Shown one piece after another: positions 10,839 to 18,472 of a stretch of 64,000 nucleotides of DNA. The DNA comes from CAWFPR01 sp963817635 (GTDB lineage Bacteria; Acidobacteriota; Vicinamibacteria; Vicinamibacterales; 2-12-FULL-66-21): NCBI GenBank assembly GCA_963817635.1, contig CAWFPR010000009.1, positions 1-64,000 of the forward strand, written 5' to 3'. Made by a program: the position numbers and the translations under genes. The notes beneath the pieces were generated by a model. That model was not told where the DNA came from. It made no database searches and worked only from the letters and a program-made list of their open reading frames with translations. The number at the start of each line of letters is the position of its first letter. Position 1 is the first letter of the stretch.

Positions 10839-10887
10839 TGGCTGCTCCTGCGGTCCATTGTCGCACCTTTGCCGAGCGGCTGGCGAA

Positions 10888-11034
10888 TGAACAATCCGTG
10901 AACAATGTGCTCCCGAACACCGGGTATCAGCAGGGTCTCAGAGGGGCTGAACCAGCGAAGAACCAACGAGAAATGAGACCTGCATTAGCCTACGAACCAG
11001 GAGGTCGCAAGTTCGAGTCTTGCAGGGCGCGCCA
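10888..11034 (+). repeat. 147-bp direct repeat, left copy, ending in tRNA-Arg-like 3' half
   Basis: This 147-base block is repeated at 12054-12200 with about six mismatches and no length change. Its last ~47 bases read as the 3' half of a tRNA: a CTACGAA anticodon loop (anticodon ACG, Arg), a variable loop, a T arm with stem GCAAG/CTTGC around TTCGAGT, an acceptor strand AGGGCGC, a discriminator G and encoded CCA. The matching 5' half is absent upstream, so it is not a functional tRNA gene. This is the structure expected of an attachment-site remnant left by tRNA-targeting integration. Confidence 0.75.
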
Positions 11035-11135
11035 AACTTCGCTCACGCTTGCCAACGCGGCGTGAGCTACGGCTGGCAGGCCAAGTGCGAAGGTTGTCGC
11101 GCCGAAGCGCGCCAGCGCGCAGGCGGACCTCACAT
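11035..11135 (+). repeat. tRNA-3'-associated dispersed repeat, copy 1
   Basis: The sequence right after the encoded CCA contains GGCTGGCAGGCC, then GCGAAGGTTGTC and CCGAAGCG. The same order of motifs occurs directly after the CCA of tRNA-Ser at 49253. It is GC-rich with inverted complementary segments and may fold. It has no coding sense. Confidence 0.55.
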
Positions 11136-11173
11136 CGGCCTCGCTGTCACCCCCACCCGCCGATCTGCGCTCG

Positions 11174-11190
11174 GTGAACAGTTGTGAACA
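11174..11190 (+). promoter_or_regulatory. Paired GTGAACA motifs, iteron-like
   Basis: Two GTGAACA heptamers start at 11174 and 11184, ten bases apart. Closely similar pairs (TGAACA/GTGAACA, 11-base spacing) open both copies of the 147-bp repeat, at 10888 and 12053. Such phased pairs could bind a recombinase or regulator; no binding protein is encoded nearby that I can name. Confidence 0.35.
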
Positions 11191-11333
11191 ATCTCTGCCC
11201 CCCGGGTCCCCCCCATCGTCTCCGCCGTGCACGGACGACCAGTGTTGGCTGCCGGGCGGCGGCTGGCGCTGTGAATGGCCGCGGGCCGTCGCCCGGGCGT
11301 CCACGTTGGACGTTTTCCGGTAGACTTGCAGCG

Positions 11334-11573
11334 ATGGACGTGACGCTGTCGGCCGAACTGCAGGCCAAACTCGCGCGCCTGGCACAGGACCGCGGCACGA
11401 ATCCGCAGGACCTGGCGCGTGAGGCGATCGAGCGTCTGGTCGACTACGACGATTGGTTCGTGCGCGAGGTCGGGAAGGGCCTGGCGCAGATCGAGAACGG
11501 TCACACGCTGACGCACGAAGAAGTCGGCGCACGTCTCAGCAAACATCTGGCGGGCAAACAGCCCCGGCGCTGA
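11334..11573 (+). CDS. Antitoxin, CopG/RelB-like, partner of ParE-type toxin
   Basis: This 79-residue protein is encoded just upstream of, and overlapping by one base (TGATG), a RelE/ParE toxin gene. It begins DVTLSAELQAKLARLAQDRG, which resembles the ribbon-helix-helix or short helical N-terminus of type II antitoxins. It continues through the helix REAIERLVDYDDWFVREVG and a C-terminal toxin-wrapping segment (THEEVGARLSKHLAG). I chose the ATG at 11334 because the conserved part begins there and the upstream in-frame sequence is low-complexity. Autoregulation of the pair is expected from the family. Both genes lie between two 147-bp repeats. Confidence 0.8.
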   Translation: MDVTLSAELQAKLARLAQDRGTNPQDLAREAIERLVDYDDWFVREVGKGLAQIENGHTLTHEEVGARLSKHLAGKQPRR

Positions 11574-11848
11574 TGCAGCTTCGCTGGACGGAGGAAGCCG
11601 CCAACGATCTGGAGCGCATCGCTGATTACCTTCTGATTCACGCACCAGGTCGGGCGCAGGAACTCATCGAGCGCATCTACAACGCACCGACCGCGCTTCT
11701 CACGTTCCCGAACCGCGGCCGTCCTGGAAAGAAGGGCGGTACGCGTGAACTCGTCCTCGCCCCGTTGCCCTACATTGTCGTGTACACCGTTCGGGCCGAC
11801 GTTGTCTTCGTCGTTCGCATTCTCCACGGAGCACAGCAATGGCCGTGA
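11573..11848 (+). CDS. RelE/ParE family toxin
   Basis: This 91-residue type II toxin starts at an ATG sharing its A with the antitoxin stop codon. Family features seen include the N-terminal strand and helix (LRWTEEAANDLERIADYL), an Arg in PNRGRPGKKGGTRELVL and the closing strands PYIVVYTV and VVFVVRILHGAQQWP, as in ParE-type proteins. ParE members inhibit DNA gyrase and RelE members cleave mRNA. The C-terminal LHGAQQWP form is the usual ParE ending. Gene order, overlap and sizes fit an intact module, and the flanking repeats suggest it was acquired as a cassette. Confidence 0.85.
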   Translation: MQLRWTEEAANDLERIADYLLIHAPGRAQELIERIYNAPTALLTFPNRGRPGKKGGTRELVLAPLPYIVVYTVRADVVFVVRILHGAQQWP

Positions 11849-11869
11849 GGCAATGAAGGCGTGCGCGCC

Positions 11870-12045
11870 GGCGACAGGCCGAGCATCCCGCCGGCCGAGG
11901 TGCGGAGCACGCGGGCCAGCACGGCTGCGCGCCGCGCCGGTCTCGTAGTCGGAGACGGCGGTCCCCTTGCCACATCCCCCGGCGCTGGCGCAACTGCGGA
12001 TGCGCTCGCCAATCACCTTGCCATCGACAAATGCCAGGAACCGGC
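11870..12045 (-). pseudogene. Remnant of an XRE-type HTH regulator
   Basis: Three minus-strand frames together give pieces of an XRE helix-turn-helix domain in the right order: KVIGERIR, then QLRQRRGMWQGD, then VSDYETG, then RRAAVLARVLRT. The segment between the second and third pieces is too short for a complete HTH, so the gene appears to have lost bases as well as frame. It lies between the ParE toxin and the right 147-bp repeat and runs convergent to the toxin gene. Confidence 0.45.
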
Positions 12046-12053
12046 GAGCCCTG

Positions 12054-12200
12054 TGAACAATCCGTGAACAATGTGCTCCCGAACACCGGGTAACAGCAGA
12101 TCCTCAGAGGGGCTGAACCAGCGAAGAACCAACGAGAAATCAGACCTGCATTAGCCTACGAACCAGGAGGTCGCACGTTCGAGTCTTGCAGGGCGCGCCA
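12054..12200 (+). repeat. 147-bp direct repeat, right copy, ending in tRNA-Arg-like 3' half
   Basis: It matches 10888-11034 over its full 147 bases with about six substitutions. It too ends in a tRNA-Arg(ACG)-like 3' half with encoded CCA and no 5' half. The right copy is followed by unrelated sequence, unlike the left copy, which is followed by the tRNA-associated repeat. The two copies bracket 1,019 bp that hold the toxin-antitoxin pair and the HTH remnant. Confidence 0.75.
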
Positions 12201-12574
12201 TACTCAACCGGCTCAACCGGGGGGCTTCGCCCCGCCGGACCCCCCTACAGCCTCACTCGCTCGGCGCTTCGCCGCCTCGCTCCGTTCGGCTGGCTCGTTC
12301 GCTGCGCTCACTCGCCTCCGCTCGCGTCAGGGATTCAGCCACGGTCAGGTGACTTCACCCGGATCGCGAGCGTTCTCGGCCGGACCTGGGCCGGCGTTCT
12401 CGAGGCGCTGCTCCTGGTGTTGGCGATCGGACTCACCCTGGCGGTCCTGCAGGCTTATGGGGTGAAATTCAGCGATCGCTGCGCAACCTGAGCACGAGCA
12501 GCGAGTGTTCGGACCTTTGAGACGACAGGACTCGGCACTGGTATGATGGCGCACTGTTTCCCAGAGAGCTCAAC
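12201..12574. other. Non-coding gap with GC hairpin and a possible small membrane peptide
   Basis: A strong hairpin (GGGGC, loop TTC, GCCCC) lies at 12221-12233, followed by a run of C. A plus-strand frame ending at 12491 contains one membrane-like helix (VLEALLLVLAIGLTLAVLQA) but no convincing start. Otherwise nothing is seen until the GTG at 12575. Confidence 0.35.
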
Positions 12575-12844
12575 GTGCGCAGCGTCCACCTGCTCGCCGC
12601 CACAACCTTGATGAGCCTGATCGCGCCGGTCGTGTCCGCGCAGGATCGGCCATTTGTCTTCTCGATCACGACCGCGTCCGACGCCAGCCAGCCGACGGCA
12701 CTGGTCGATTATGGCATCGGGGTCGGAGACAGCGCGGGATGGGCCTATGCTCATCAATTGACTGCGTCAACGCGTGACAGGCGCCAAATCGTCGCCTTTG
12801 GGGGGTATTCCCGCGCGATAATCGTCTGCTTCGAGGTGCCTTGA
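12575..12844 (+). CDS. Short secreted protein, probable N-terminal fragment
   Basis: A GTG start gives an 89-residue product with a clear signal peptide ending near PVVSAQD. About 40 residues follow (FVFSITTASDAS and DYGIGVGDSAGWAY) that resemble the start of an outer-membrane beta-barrel, and then a low-quality tail. Its TGA overlaps the ATG of the large BNR protein gene at 12844, so the two may be translationally coupled. It may be a leftover 5' end of a barrel gene. No family is assigned. Confidence 0.4.
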   Translation: MRSVHLLAATTLMSLIAPVVSAQDRPFVFSITTASDASQPTALVDYGIGVGDSAGWAYAHQLTASTRDRRQIVAFGGYSRAIIVCFEVP

Positions 12845-15800
12845 TGATGCGATGGTCCATTCGTCGGACGGTTCTCCTGGGGGCAGCGGTGGTCGCCGTG
12901 GCAGGTTCGTCCATCCGTATGACGGCGCAAGACACAGCCGTCAATCCCGACCTTTTCTCCGGCTTGCGCTGGCGCAATATGGGACCGTTCCACGGGGGCC
13001 GCATCTCGGCGGCCACGGGCGCCATCGGCCAGCCCGGCGTCTTCTACGCCGGCTCGCCGGCTGGCGGGGTGTGGAAAACCACGAGCGGCGGCGTCACCTG
13101 GTTTCCGATTTTCGACCAGTTCACGGGTGTGGACAGCATCGGCGCGGTGCAGGTCGCCCCGTCGGCTCCTAACATTGTTTACGTCGGCACGGGCGACTCC
13201 GTGCAGGGCTCGCTCGGCGACGGGATGTACAAGTCGACCGACGCGGGCAATACGTGGACGCATGTCGGCCTCGACGAGACCGTCAAGATCAACAAGATGG
13301 TCGTCGACCCGAACGATCCCAACGTCGTCATTGCCTCGACGCAGGGTGACGCCAAACACACGGGCCAGGGCATCTACCGCACGACCGACGGCGGCAGGAC
13401 GTGGGAGAACACGCTGCGCCCCGAGAACGCCAACGGCACGCGTGACGTCGAGTCCGCCTTCGACATGCCGAACGTCGTCTTCGCCACCTCCCAGGGAGCG
13501 CTTGGCGGCTTCGGCGGAGGCGGCGGGGGAGGCGCTGCAGCGACACCTGCCCAGCCGGTCGCCAACGGCACGGCGCTCTACAAGTCGCTCGATTCAGGCA
13601 AGACGTGGGCGAAGGTCACGTCGCTGCCGCCGTACACCGGCCGCATCAGCGTGGCGATCGCCATGCACACCAACGGCCAGCGCGTGTACGTGATCGGCAC
13701 CGGCATGCAGGGGGGCTCGGGCCTCTTTCGTTCCGACGACCAGGGCGCGACGTGGCAGCACATGGGCGGCGACGACACGCGCATCACCAACGGCCAGGGC
13801 GCCTACAGCTCCGGCGTCTGGGTCGACCCGCAGAACCCCGACATCGTCTACACGATCAGCACCACCGTGTATCGCTCGACCGACGGCGGCAAGACGTTCA
13901 GCGCGTTCAAGGGAGCGCCCGGCGGCGAGGATCCGCACGTCGCATGGATCGATCCGACCAATGGCCAGCGCATGTTCTTCGGCTTCGACCAGGGACCGGC
14001 GATCACGCTCGACGGCGGCAAGACCTGGAGCGGTTACTACCAGATTTCGATCGCGCAGGTGTACCACGTCGCCACCGACAACCGGTATCCGTACTGGGTG
14101 ATTGCCGCGCAGCAGGACACCGGAGCCGTGATGACGCGCAGCCGCAGCGACCAGGGACAGATCACGAGCGTGGACTGGATGCCAGTGCCCTCCTCCGAGT
14201 TCGGCACGCTCGTCCCGGATCCACAGAAGCCGACGACGATCTACGGCGTTGGCTACGGCGCGGGACAGGGCAACGGCATGATCAAGATCGACCTGGCGAC
14301 CGGGCAATGGGGCAACGTCGCCCCGAACTTCGGCGCGGATGCGCCGCTCTATTCCGCAGCCCGCGATTTCTGGAAGCGCTTCGACACGACGTTCGAACCC
14401 GGCGCGCTGTACGTCGGCTACAACTGCATCCTCGTCACGCGTGACGGCGGGCTGTCGTGGACGAAGTTCAGCCCCGACCTGACGTCCCCGAAGGGAGCGG
14501 CGCTCAAGCCGTGCGGCGTTGCGCCGCCACCGCCGGCAGCGAGCGCGCCCGCAGGCGCACCAGGGGGCGGCCGCGGCGGACCACCGAACGTCACCGACTT
14601 TTCGCTCTCGACGATCCGCAAAGGCGTCGTGTGGACGGGGAGCAGCAACGGGCAGGTGTACAACACGGTGGACGGCGGCAAGACCTGGACGAACGTGACG
14701 AACTTCGCCGATCTGCCGCAGAATGCCACCGTCGCCACCGTCGAAGCGAGCCACACATCGATCGACACCGCATATGTCGTCGCCAATGTCTCGGCCGGTC
14801 GTGGTGCCGGTCCCGGCGCCGCGACCGCCCCGGCCACCGGGCCGAACCCCGCGGATCAGCACTGGGTCTATCGCACGCACGACGCGGGCAAGACCTGGAC
14901 GCGTATCGTCAACGGCCTGCCGACCGACGAGCGTACAGGAAGCCAGGTGCACGTGATTCGTGAGGATCCCAAGCAGAAGGGGCTGCTCTTCATCGGGACC
15001 GAAACGACGGTGTACGTGTCGTTCGACGATGGGGATCACTGGCAGCCGCTGCGGCTGAACCTGCCGAGCACGTCGATCAGGGACATGGTGTTCCACACCG
15101 ACGATCACATGAACGACCTGGTGATCGGAACGTACGGGCGCGGATTCTACGTACTCGACGACATGAGCCCGCTGCGCGAGGTGGCGGCGAAGCGAGCGGA
15201 AATCACGGCGGCGCCGGCATACCTGTTCAAGCCGGGCGATGCGATTCGCGCACGCATGAGCTCGAACTGGGACCAGCCGATGAATGTCGAGATCGCGCAC
15301 GCGCCCAACCCGCCGTACGGCGCGCTCATCTACTACCACTTGAGCAGGAAGCCGGCTGGTGAGATCAAACTGCAGATCTTCGATTCGGCGAACGCGCTCG
15401 TGCGCACGATCACGAGCACGCAGCCGCAGCTCTACGATCGTCCGCCGTATCCCGAGTACTGGCTGATGCCGCCGTCGGAACGCGCCCTGTCGACCGAGGT
15501 CGGGACGGACCGGATCAACTGGGATCTCCGGTACGACGATCCGCCCGGCTACAACCCCGACATCAACAACCAGATGAACTCGGCGCCGGGCACGGTGACG
15601 CCCGCTCCGCACGGACCGCTCGCTTTGCCGGGCAACTACACCGTCAAGCTGATCGTGGACGGGCAGACCTACACGCAGCCGCTCGTCGTGCGCAACGATC
15701 CGCGGATCGGCGAGGGTGCGGCAGCGATGAACGCGATGCGCAGCCAGCACAAGCTCATGATGCTGGCCTACCAGGGCATGAAGGACGCCTACGCGGCGAA

Positions 15801-16293
15801 CGACGAGGTGACGGCAGTGCGCGCACAGGTGGCCGCGCTGACTTCGAGTTCGACACCGCCAGAGGTCTCCTCCGCGGCGGCGGCGCTCGACACGAAGCTG
15901 GCGGCGATCGGTGCCGCTGGGGGCGGACGTGGTGGCCGGCGCGGCGGTCCGGGTGGGCCGGGTGGAGGACGCGGGGGCGCTGCTGGCGCAGGTGCGGCCA
16001 CTCGTCCGTTCAATGCCATCAACAACAGCTACAACACGGTTGTGGCGCTGGCACAGAACGGCATCGACATGGCGCCGACACCGGCGATGGTCCACACGTA
16101 CGAAGCGGCGTGCAAGGACTTCACCGCGACGCTCGCCGCGTGGAAGGCTGTACAGGCGACCGATCTGCCCGCGTTCAATGCCTTTGCGGCCAAAGGCAAG
16201 GTGTCGCCCGTGACGATCGCGCCGACCAGGATATCAGGCCCGGCGACGTGCACGTTCGGGCCATCGCCGGCACCGGCACCGGTGAAGAAGTGA
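12844..16293 (+). CDS. Secreted multi-BNR (sortilin/VPS10-like) beta-propeller protein
   Basis: This 1,149-residue exported protein has a signal peptide at residues 1-30. Its first ~780 residues are built from repeated Asp-box (BNR) blades of the form S/T-x-D-x-G-x-T-W: STDAGNTW, TTDGGRTW, SLDSGKTW, SDDQGATW, STDGGKTF, TRDGGLSW, TVDGGKTW, THDAGKTW and FDDGDHW. Gly/Pro-rich linkers interrupt it at roughly residues 220-235, 560-580 and 1020-1050. The C-terminal third includes a fibronectin-like or FlgD-like segment (PGNYTVKLIVDGQTYTQPL). Large proteins of this architecture are abundant in Acidobacteriota and are often annotated as glycosyl hydrolase or sortilin-like; the substrate is unknown. 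I chose ATG 12844 over TTG 12841. Together with the pseudogene at 19686 it shows local expansion of BNR proteins. Confidence 0.85.
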   Translation: MMRWSIRRTVLLGAAVVAVAGSSIRMTAQDTAVNPDLFSGLRWRNMGPFHGGRISAATGAIGQPGVFYAGSPAGGVWKTTSGGVTWFPIFDQFTGVDSIGAVQVAPSAPNIVYVGTGDSVQGSLGDGMYKSTDAGNTWTHVGLDETVKINKMVVDPNDPNVVIASTQGDAKHTGQGIYRTTDGGRTWENTLRPENANGTRDVESAFDMPNVVFATSQGALGGFGGGGGGGAAATPAQPVANGTALYKSLDSGKTWAKVTSLPPYTGRISVAIAMHTNGQRVYVIGTGMQGGSGLFRSDDQGATWQHMGGDDTRITNGQGAYSSGVWVDPQNPDIVYTISTTVYRSTDGGKTFSAFKGAPGGEDPHVAWIDPTNGQRMFFGFDQGPAITLDGGKTWSGYYQISIAQVYHVATDNRYPYWVIAAQQDTGAVMTRSRSDQGQITSVDWMPVPSSEFGTLVPDPQKPTTIYGVGYGAGQGNGMIKIDLATGQWGNVAPNFGADAPLYSAARDFWKRFDTTFEPGALYVGYNCILVTRDGGLSWTKFSPDLTSPKGAALKPCGVAPPPPAASAPAGAPGGGRGGPPNVTDFSLSTIRKGVVWTGSSNGQVYNTVDGGKTWTNVTNFADLPQNATVATVEASHTSIDTAYVVANVSAGRGAGPGAATAPATGPNPADQHWVYRTHDAGKTWTRIVNGLPTDERTGSQVHVIREDPKQKGLLFIGTETTVYVSFDDGDHWQPLRLNLPSTSIRDMVFHTDDHMNDLVIGTYGRGFYVLDDMSPLREVAAKRAEITAAPAYLFKPGDAIRARMSSNWDQPMNVEIAHAPNPPYGALIYYHLSRKPAGEIKLQIFDSANALVRTITSTQPQLYDRPPYPEYWLMPPSERALSTEVGTDRINWDLRYDDPPGYNPDINNQMNSAPGTVTPAPHGPLALPGNYTVKLIVDGQTYTQPLVVRNDPRIGEGAAAMNAMRSQHKLMMLAYQGMKDAYAANDEVTAVRAQVAALTSSSTPPEVSSAAAALDTKLAAIGAAGGGRGGRRGGPGGPGGGRGGAAGAGAATRPFNAINNSYNTVVALAQNGIDMAPTPAMVHTYEAACKDFTATLAAWKAVQATDLPAFNAFAAKGKVSPVTIAPTRISGPATCTFGPSPAPAPVKK

Positions 16294-16299
16294 AGTCTG

Positions 16300-16575
16300 C
16301 ACAGCTTCAACATCGCGCTGCGGCGGCTGACGGCGACGCGCGACCCGGCCGGCCGGGTCGTGACCCAGGACTGGTGCCCGCGTGGCAGCCTGAACGCGCT
16401 GATCGACGCGAACGGCAAGCGGACCTCATGGGATCGCGATCTGCGGGCGGGTCAGCCGGGAACTGCGCGCCGACGGGGAAACGGCGACGACCTGCACCGC
16501 GCCGGAAGACCTGACGAAAGCCACCCTCGCAGTTTGTCGTCTGCTCGCGCGACCGCGGCCTCTCGCCCGTAAAAC
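16300..16575 (+). pseudogene. RHS/YD-repeat fragment
   Basis: One plus-strand frame reads DPAGRVVTQDWCPRGSLNAL then IDANGKRTSWDRD, which is the YD/RHS-repeat pattern of polymorphic-toxin and wall-associated proteins. After a frame change near 16450 the next repeat continues as RELRADGETATT. There is no start and no continuation on either side. It is an orphan piece of a large RHS gene lying between the BNR gene and a PEP-CTERM gene. The remaining bases to 16755 show nothing else. Confidence 0.6.
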
Positions 16576-16755
16576 GGCGGCGAGGTCGTTCGGCTCAGCC
16601 GAGCCACGTCGTTCAACGTCCGGTCGTTATCAAGGAATCGGATCCGCACGGCGCATCTCTGGCGGGGGCGGCCGCAGGCGCGAACCTGAGCGGGCGGGCA
16701 CACGTCGACGGGCTGATGTGCGGCGCTCCGGATGAACAACGTACCTGGCAAACAG

Positions 16756-17370
16756 CTAGCGCAGGAATCGGCGGCGCACCGAGCCGATGAGGCCGAACGC
16801 CCCCGTCGCGAGCAGAGTCATGATTCCCGGCTCGGGTACCGATGGCGTGCCATTCAGCTGAAGGTTCGGCGTAAAGATGTTGCAGGCGCCGCAGAGGCTC
16901 TCTTCACCGTCGATGACCGTCACCGGCCCGACCGAGAACGGCGCGTCGGTGCCGGAATCGAAGGAGTAATAGTGCACCTGCAGGTGCGGATCGTTGAACG
17001 AGTGGAAGTCGATGCCAACGTCGTAGCTGAGTCCTGCGAGCAGCGTGTAGGAAATCGGGACGGTATAGAACTGCTCCGTGCCGGTGCCGACGAAGCCCGT
17101 GTTGGCCCCGACCGCCAACAGCGTTGTGCCCGTGTCGTCGTACACGTACGCGCTGAACGTCTCAGCGAACCCGGCGTCGATCTGCGCCTGAATGCCAATC
17201 GACGTCAGCGCGAAGTCGCCGGTCATCGTGATGATGTCGCCGCGCGTACCGCCGGCCGCGTACGCAAGCAGAGCGCTGATGGGCGGCGTCAGCGTGATCG
17301 TCGCGGCGAACGCGGGCGTGGCGGACAAGCAAGCTGCCGCCGCGAGGAGAAGCACGTAGCGTCTGACCAT
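16756..17370 (-). CDS. PEP-CTERM sorting domain protein
   Basis: This 204-residue exported protein has a signal peptide (YVLLLAAAACLSATPAFA) and a Thr/Gly-rich beta domain. It ends in a PEP-CTERM tail: VPEP, a hydrophobic helix (IMTLLATGAFGLIG) and a basic end (SVRRRFLR). Such tails direct sorting and processing by an exosortase in exopolysaccharide-producing Gram-negatives. A good ribosome binding site (AGGAGG) stands before the ATG at 17370. No exosortase gene lies in the window. A second PEP-CTERM protein is encoded at 20956. Confidence 0.9.
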   Translation of the reverse strand: MVRRYVLLLAAAACLSATPAFAATITLTPPISALLAYAAGGTRGDIITMTGDFALTSIGIQAQIDAGFAETFSAYVYDDTGTTLLAVGANTGFVGTGTEQFYTVPISYTLLAGLSYDVGIDFHSFNDPHLQVHYYSFDSGTDAPFSVGPVTVIDGEESLCGACNIFTPNLQLNGTPSVPEPGIMTLLATGAFGLIGSVRRRFLR

Positions 17371-17553
17371 TCCAACCCTCCTATAAGCTCCGGGGCGAGA
17401 GGACGAGTGCGACAGGGGCCGAGCCGGCAAGCGCCGCGCAGGTGCAAGACTATTGCCACGGGAGGATGGCCCATTTCCAATTGATTCCTGGTTGTCGACC
17501 CGCGAAGTACTCCGGGGGCAGCCTTTGGTCATACGCTTCGAGATCCGCGTTCC

Positions 17554-17790
17554 CTAGAACTCCCAGCCCAGCAAGACGTACACCTTGGCGCGCGGCGCGT
17601 CGCTGGTGACACCGAAGAGCGGCGCGAAGTCGATCAGGGCTTCTTCGCGAACGCCTCGATGGCCGCGGGATTCGGGCGCGTTCAGGAGCGCAAGCTGTAT
17701 CTCGACGCCCACGCCGACCTTGCTGTCCACGCCGGAGTAGCTGACGCCAGCGGTCCACTCGTTGGAGTTCTCCTGGGGTCCGCCGACCTC
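17554..17790 (-). pseudogene. C-terminal fragment of an outer-membrane-like protein
   Basis: The minus strand ends an open frame with WTAGVSYSGVDSKVGVGVEI, then FAPLFGVTSDAP and a terminal KVYVLLGWEF. Alternating hydrophobic strands and a C-terminal aromatic residue are typical of the last strands of an outer-membrane barrel. No start is visible, because upstream lies the 3' end of the RES toxin gene in another frame. It is probably the remnant of a gene displaced by the toxin-antitoxin insertion. Confidence 0.4.
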
Positions 17791-17797
17791 GTACCGG

Positions 17798-18472
17798 CTA
17801 CACGAGCGCGCGCCCCGATCCCGGTCCATGAATCGCGATCGTCACTGCGCTCCCCTTGCGAACGTTGGTGACGAGCGCCGGCCGGAAGCAGACGATGCAG
17901 GTGCCCACCTTGCGACGGACGCTGGGATAGACAATCCCCGGAGAACCCAGGGCCAGCAGCTCCGCCGCGAGCGACCGTGACGTCGCGTAGCTGCCGGTCG
18001 GGGCAAGGCACTCGACGTACGAGCCGTCCTTCCTGATGTCGTGAAAACTGCCGCGGAAGTCGGCGAGGTAGTCGTCGAAGGTGAACGACTCCGGCTGGTC
18101 CCACGCGACTTCCCGGAGCTCCTCGGCCTTGTGAAAGGCGACTTCCGCCTCCGCCGTCTTCCTCTCGAACGCCGCGTACCAGGCCCCGCGGTCCGGGCCG
18201 TTGAAGCGGCTGCCGGTGGGGTGCGCGTGCGTGAACGCGGCATTCACGATGTGCGCGTACGCCACGCCGAACACCAGCTCGTGCACGCTGATGCCGGGGA
18301 GCTGGTTCGCCTCGCCGAGCACGCGATCGTTGGTGGCGCTGTCGAGCTCGAAAAGATCCTGCAGCGCCTGGCCGTCGTCCGCGAGCCGGTTCAGAACACT
18401 CTCGTCGCTGTAGCGGGACGGAATCAGCCGGTGCGTATCATCGCGGCGGACTGCGCTGACTCGCGGGATCAA
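17798..18472 (-). CDS. RES-domain toxin
   Basis: This ~224-residue protein carries RES-family features: SRFNGPDRGAWYAAF with the conserved Arg and aromatic residues, the TAEAEVAFHK helix, and YPSVRRKVGTCIVCFRPALV near the C-terminus. RES toxins degrade NAD+ and are neutralised by an Xre/MbcA/ParS antitoxin, which is the gene immediately upstream. The start is a TTG at 18472 that overlaps the antitoxin stop by four bases; no better ATG lies in frame before the domain. The last residues read through a short dispersed repeat at 17806-17841, so the natural C-terminus may be slightly altered. Confidence 0.85.
   Translation of the reverse strand: MIPRVSAVRRDDTHRLIPSRYSDESVLNRLADDGQALQDLFELDSATNDRVLGEANQLPGISVHELVFGVAYAHIVNAAFTHAHPTGSRFNGPDRGAWYAAFERKTAEAEVAFHKAEELREVAWDQPESFTFDDYLADFRGSFHDIRKDGSYVECLAPTGSYATSRSLAAELLALGSPGIVYPSVRRKVGTCIVCFRPALVTNVRKGSAVTIAIHGPGSGRALV
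17806..17841 (+). repeat. Short dispersed repeat, copy 1
   Basis: About 33 bases, centred on GCGCCCCGATCCCGGTCC followed by TGAA and CGCGA, recur at 21867-21901 with few differences. This copy lies in the 3' end of the RES toxin gene. Confidence 0.5.

Noticed and set aside
10940..11034. Group I intron in a tRNA anticodon loop
   Set aside because: A 3' exon starting in the anticodon loop fits, but no 5' exon and no conserved group I core sequence was seen upstream.
12054..12200. Complete tRNA-Arg gene
   Set aside because: Only the anticodon loop, T arm and 3' acceptor are present; the preceding bases cannot form the anticodon 5' stem, D arm or 5' acceptor strand.
13594..16095. An 833-codon open frame on the minus strand
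   Set aside because: It is antisense to the BNR protein gene, and its His/Arg/Val-rich composition is typical of a mirror frame.
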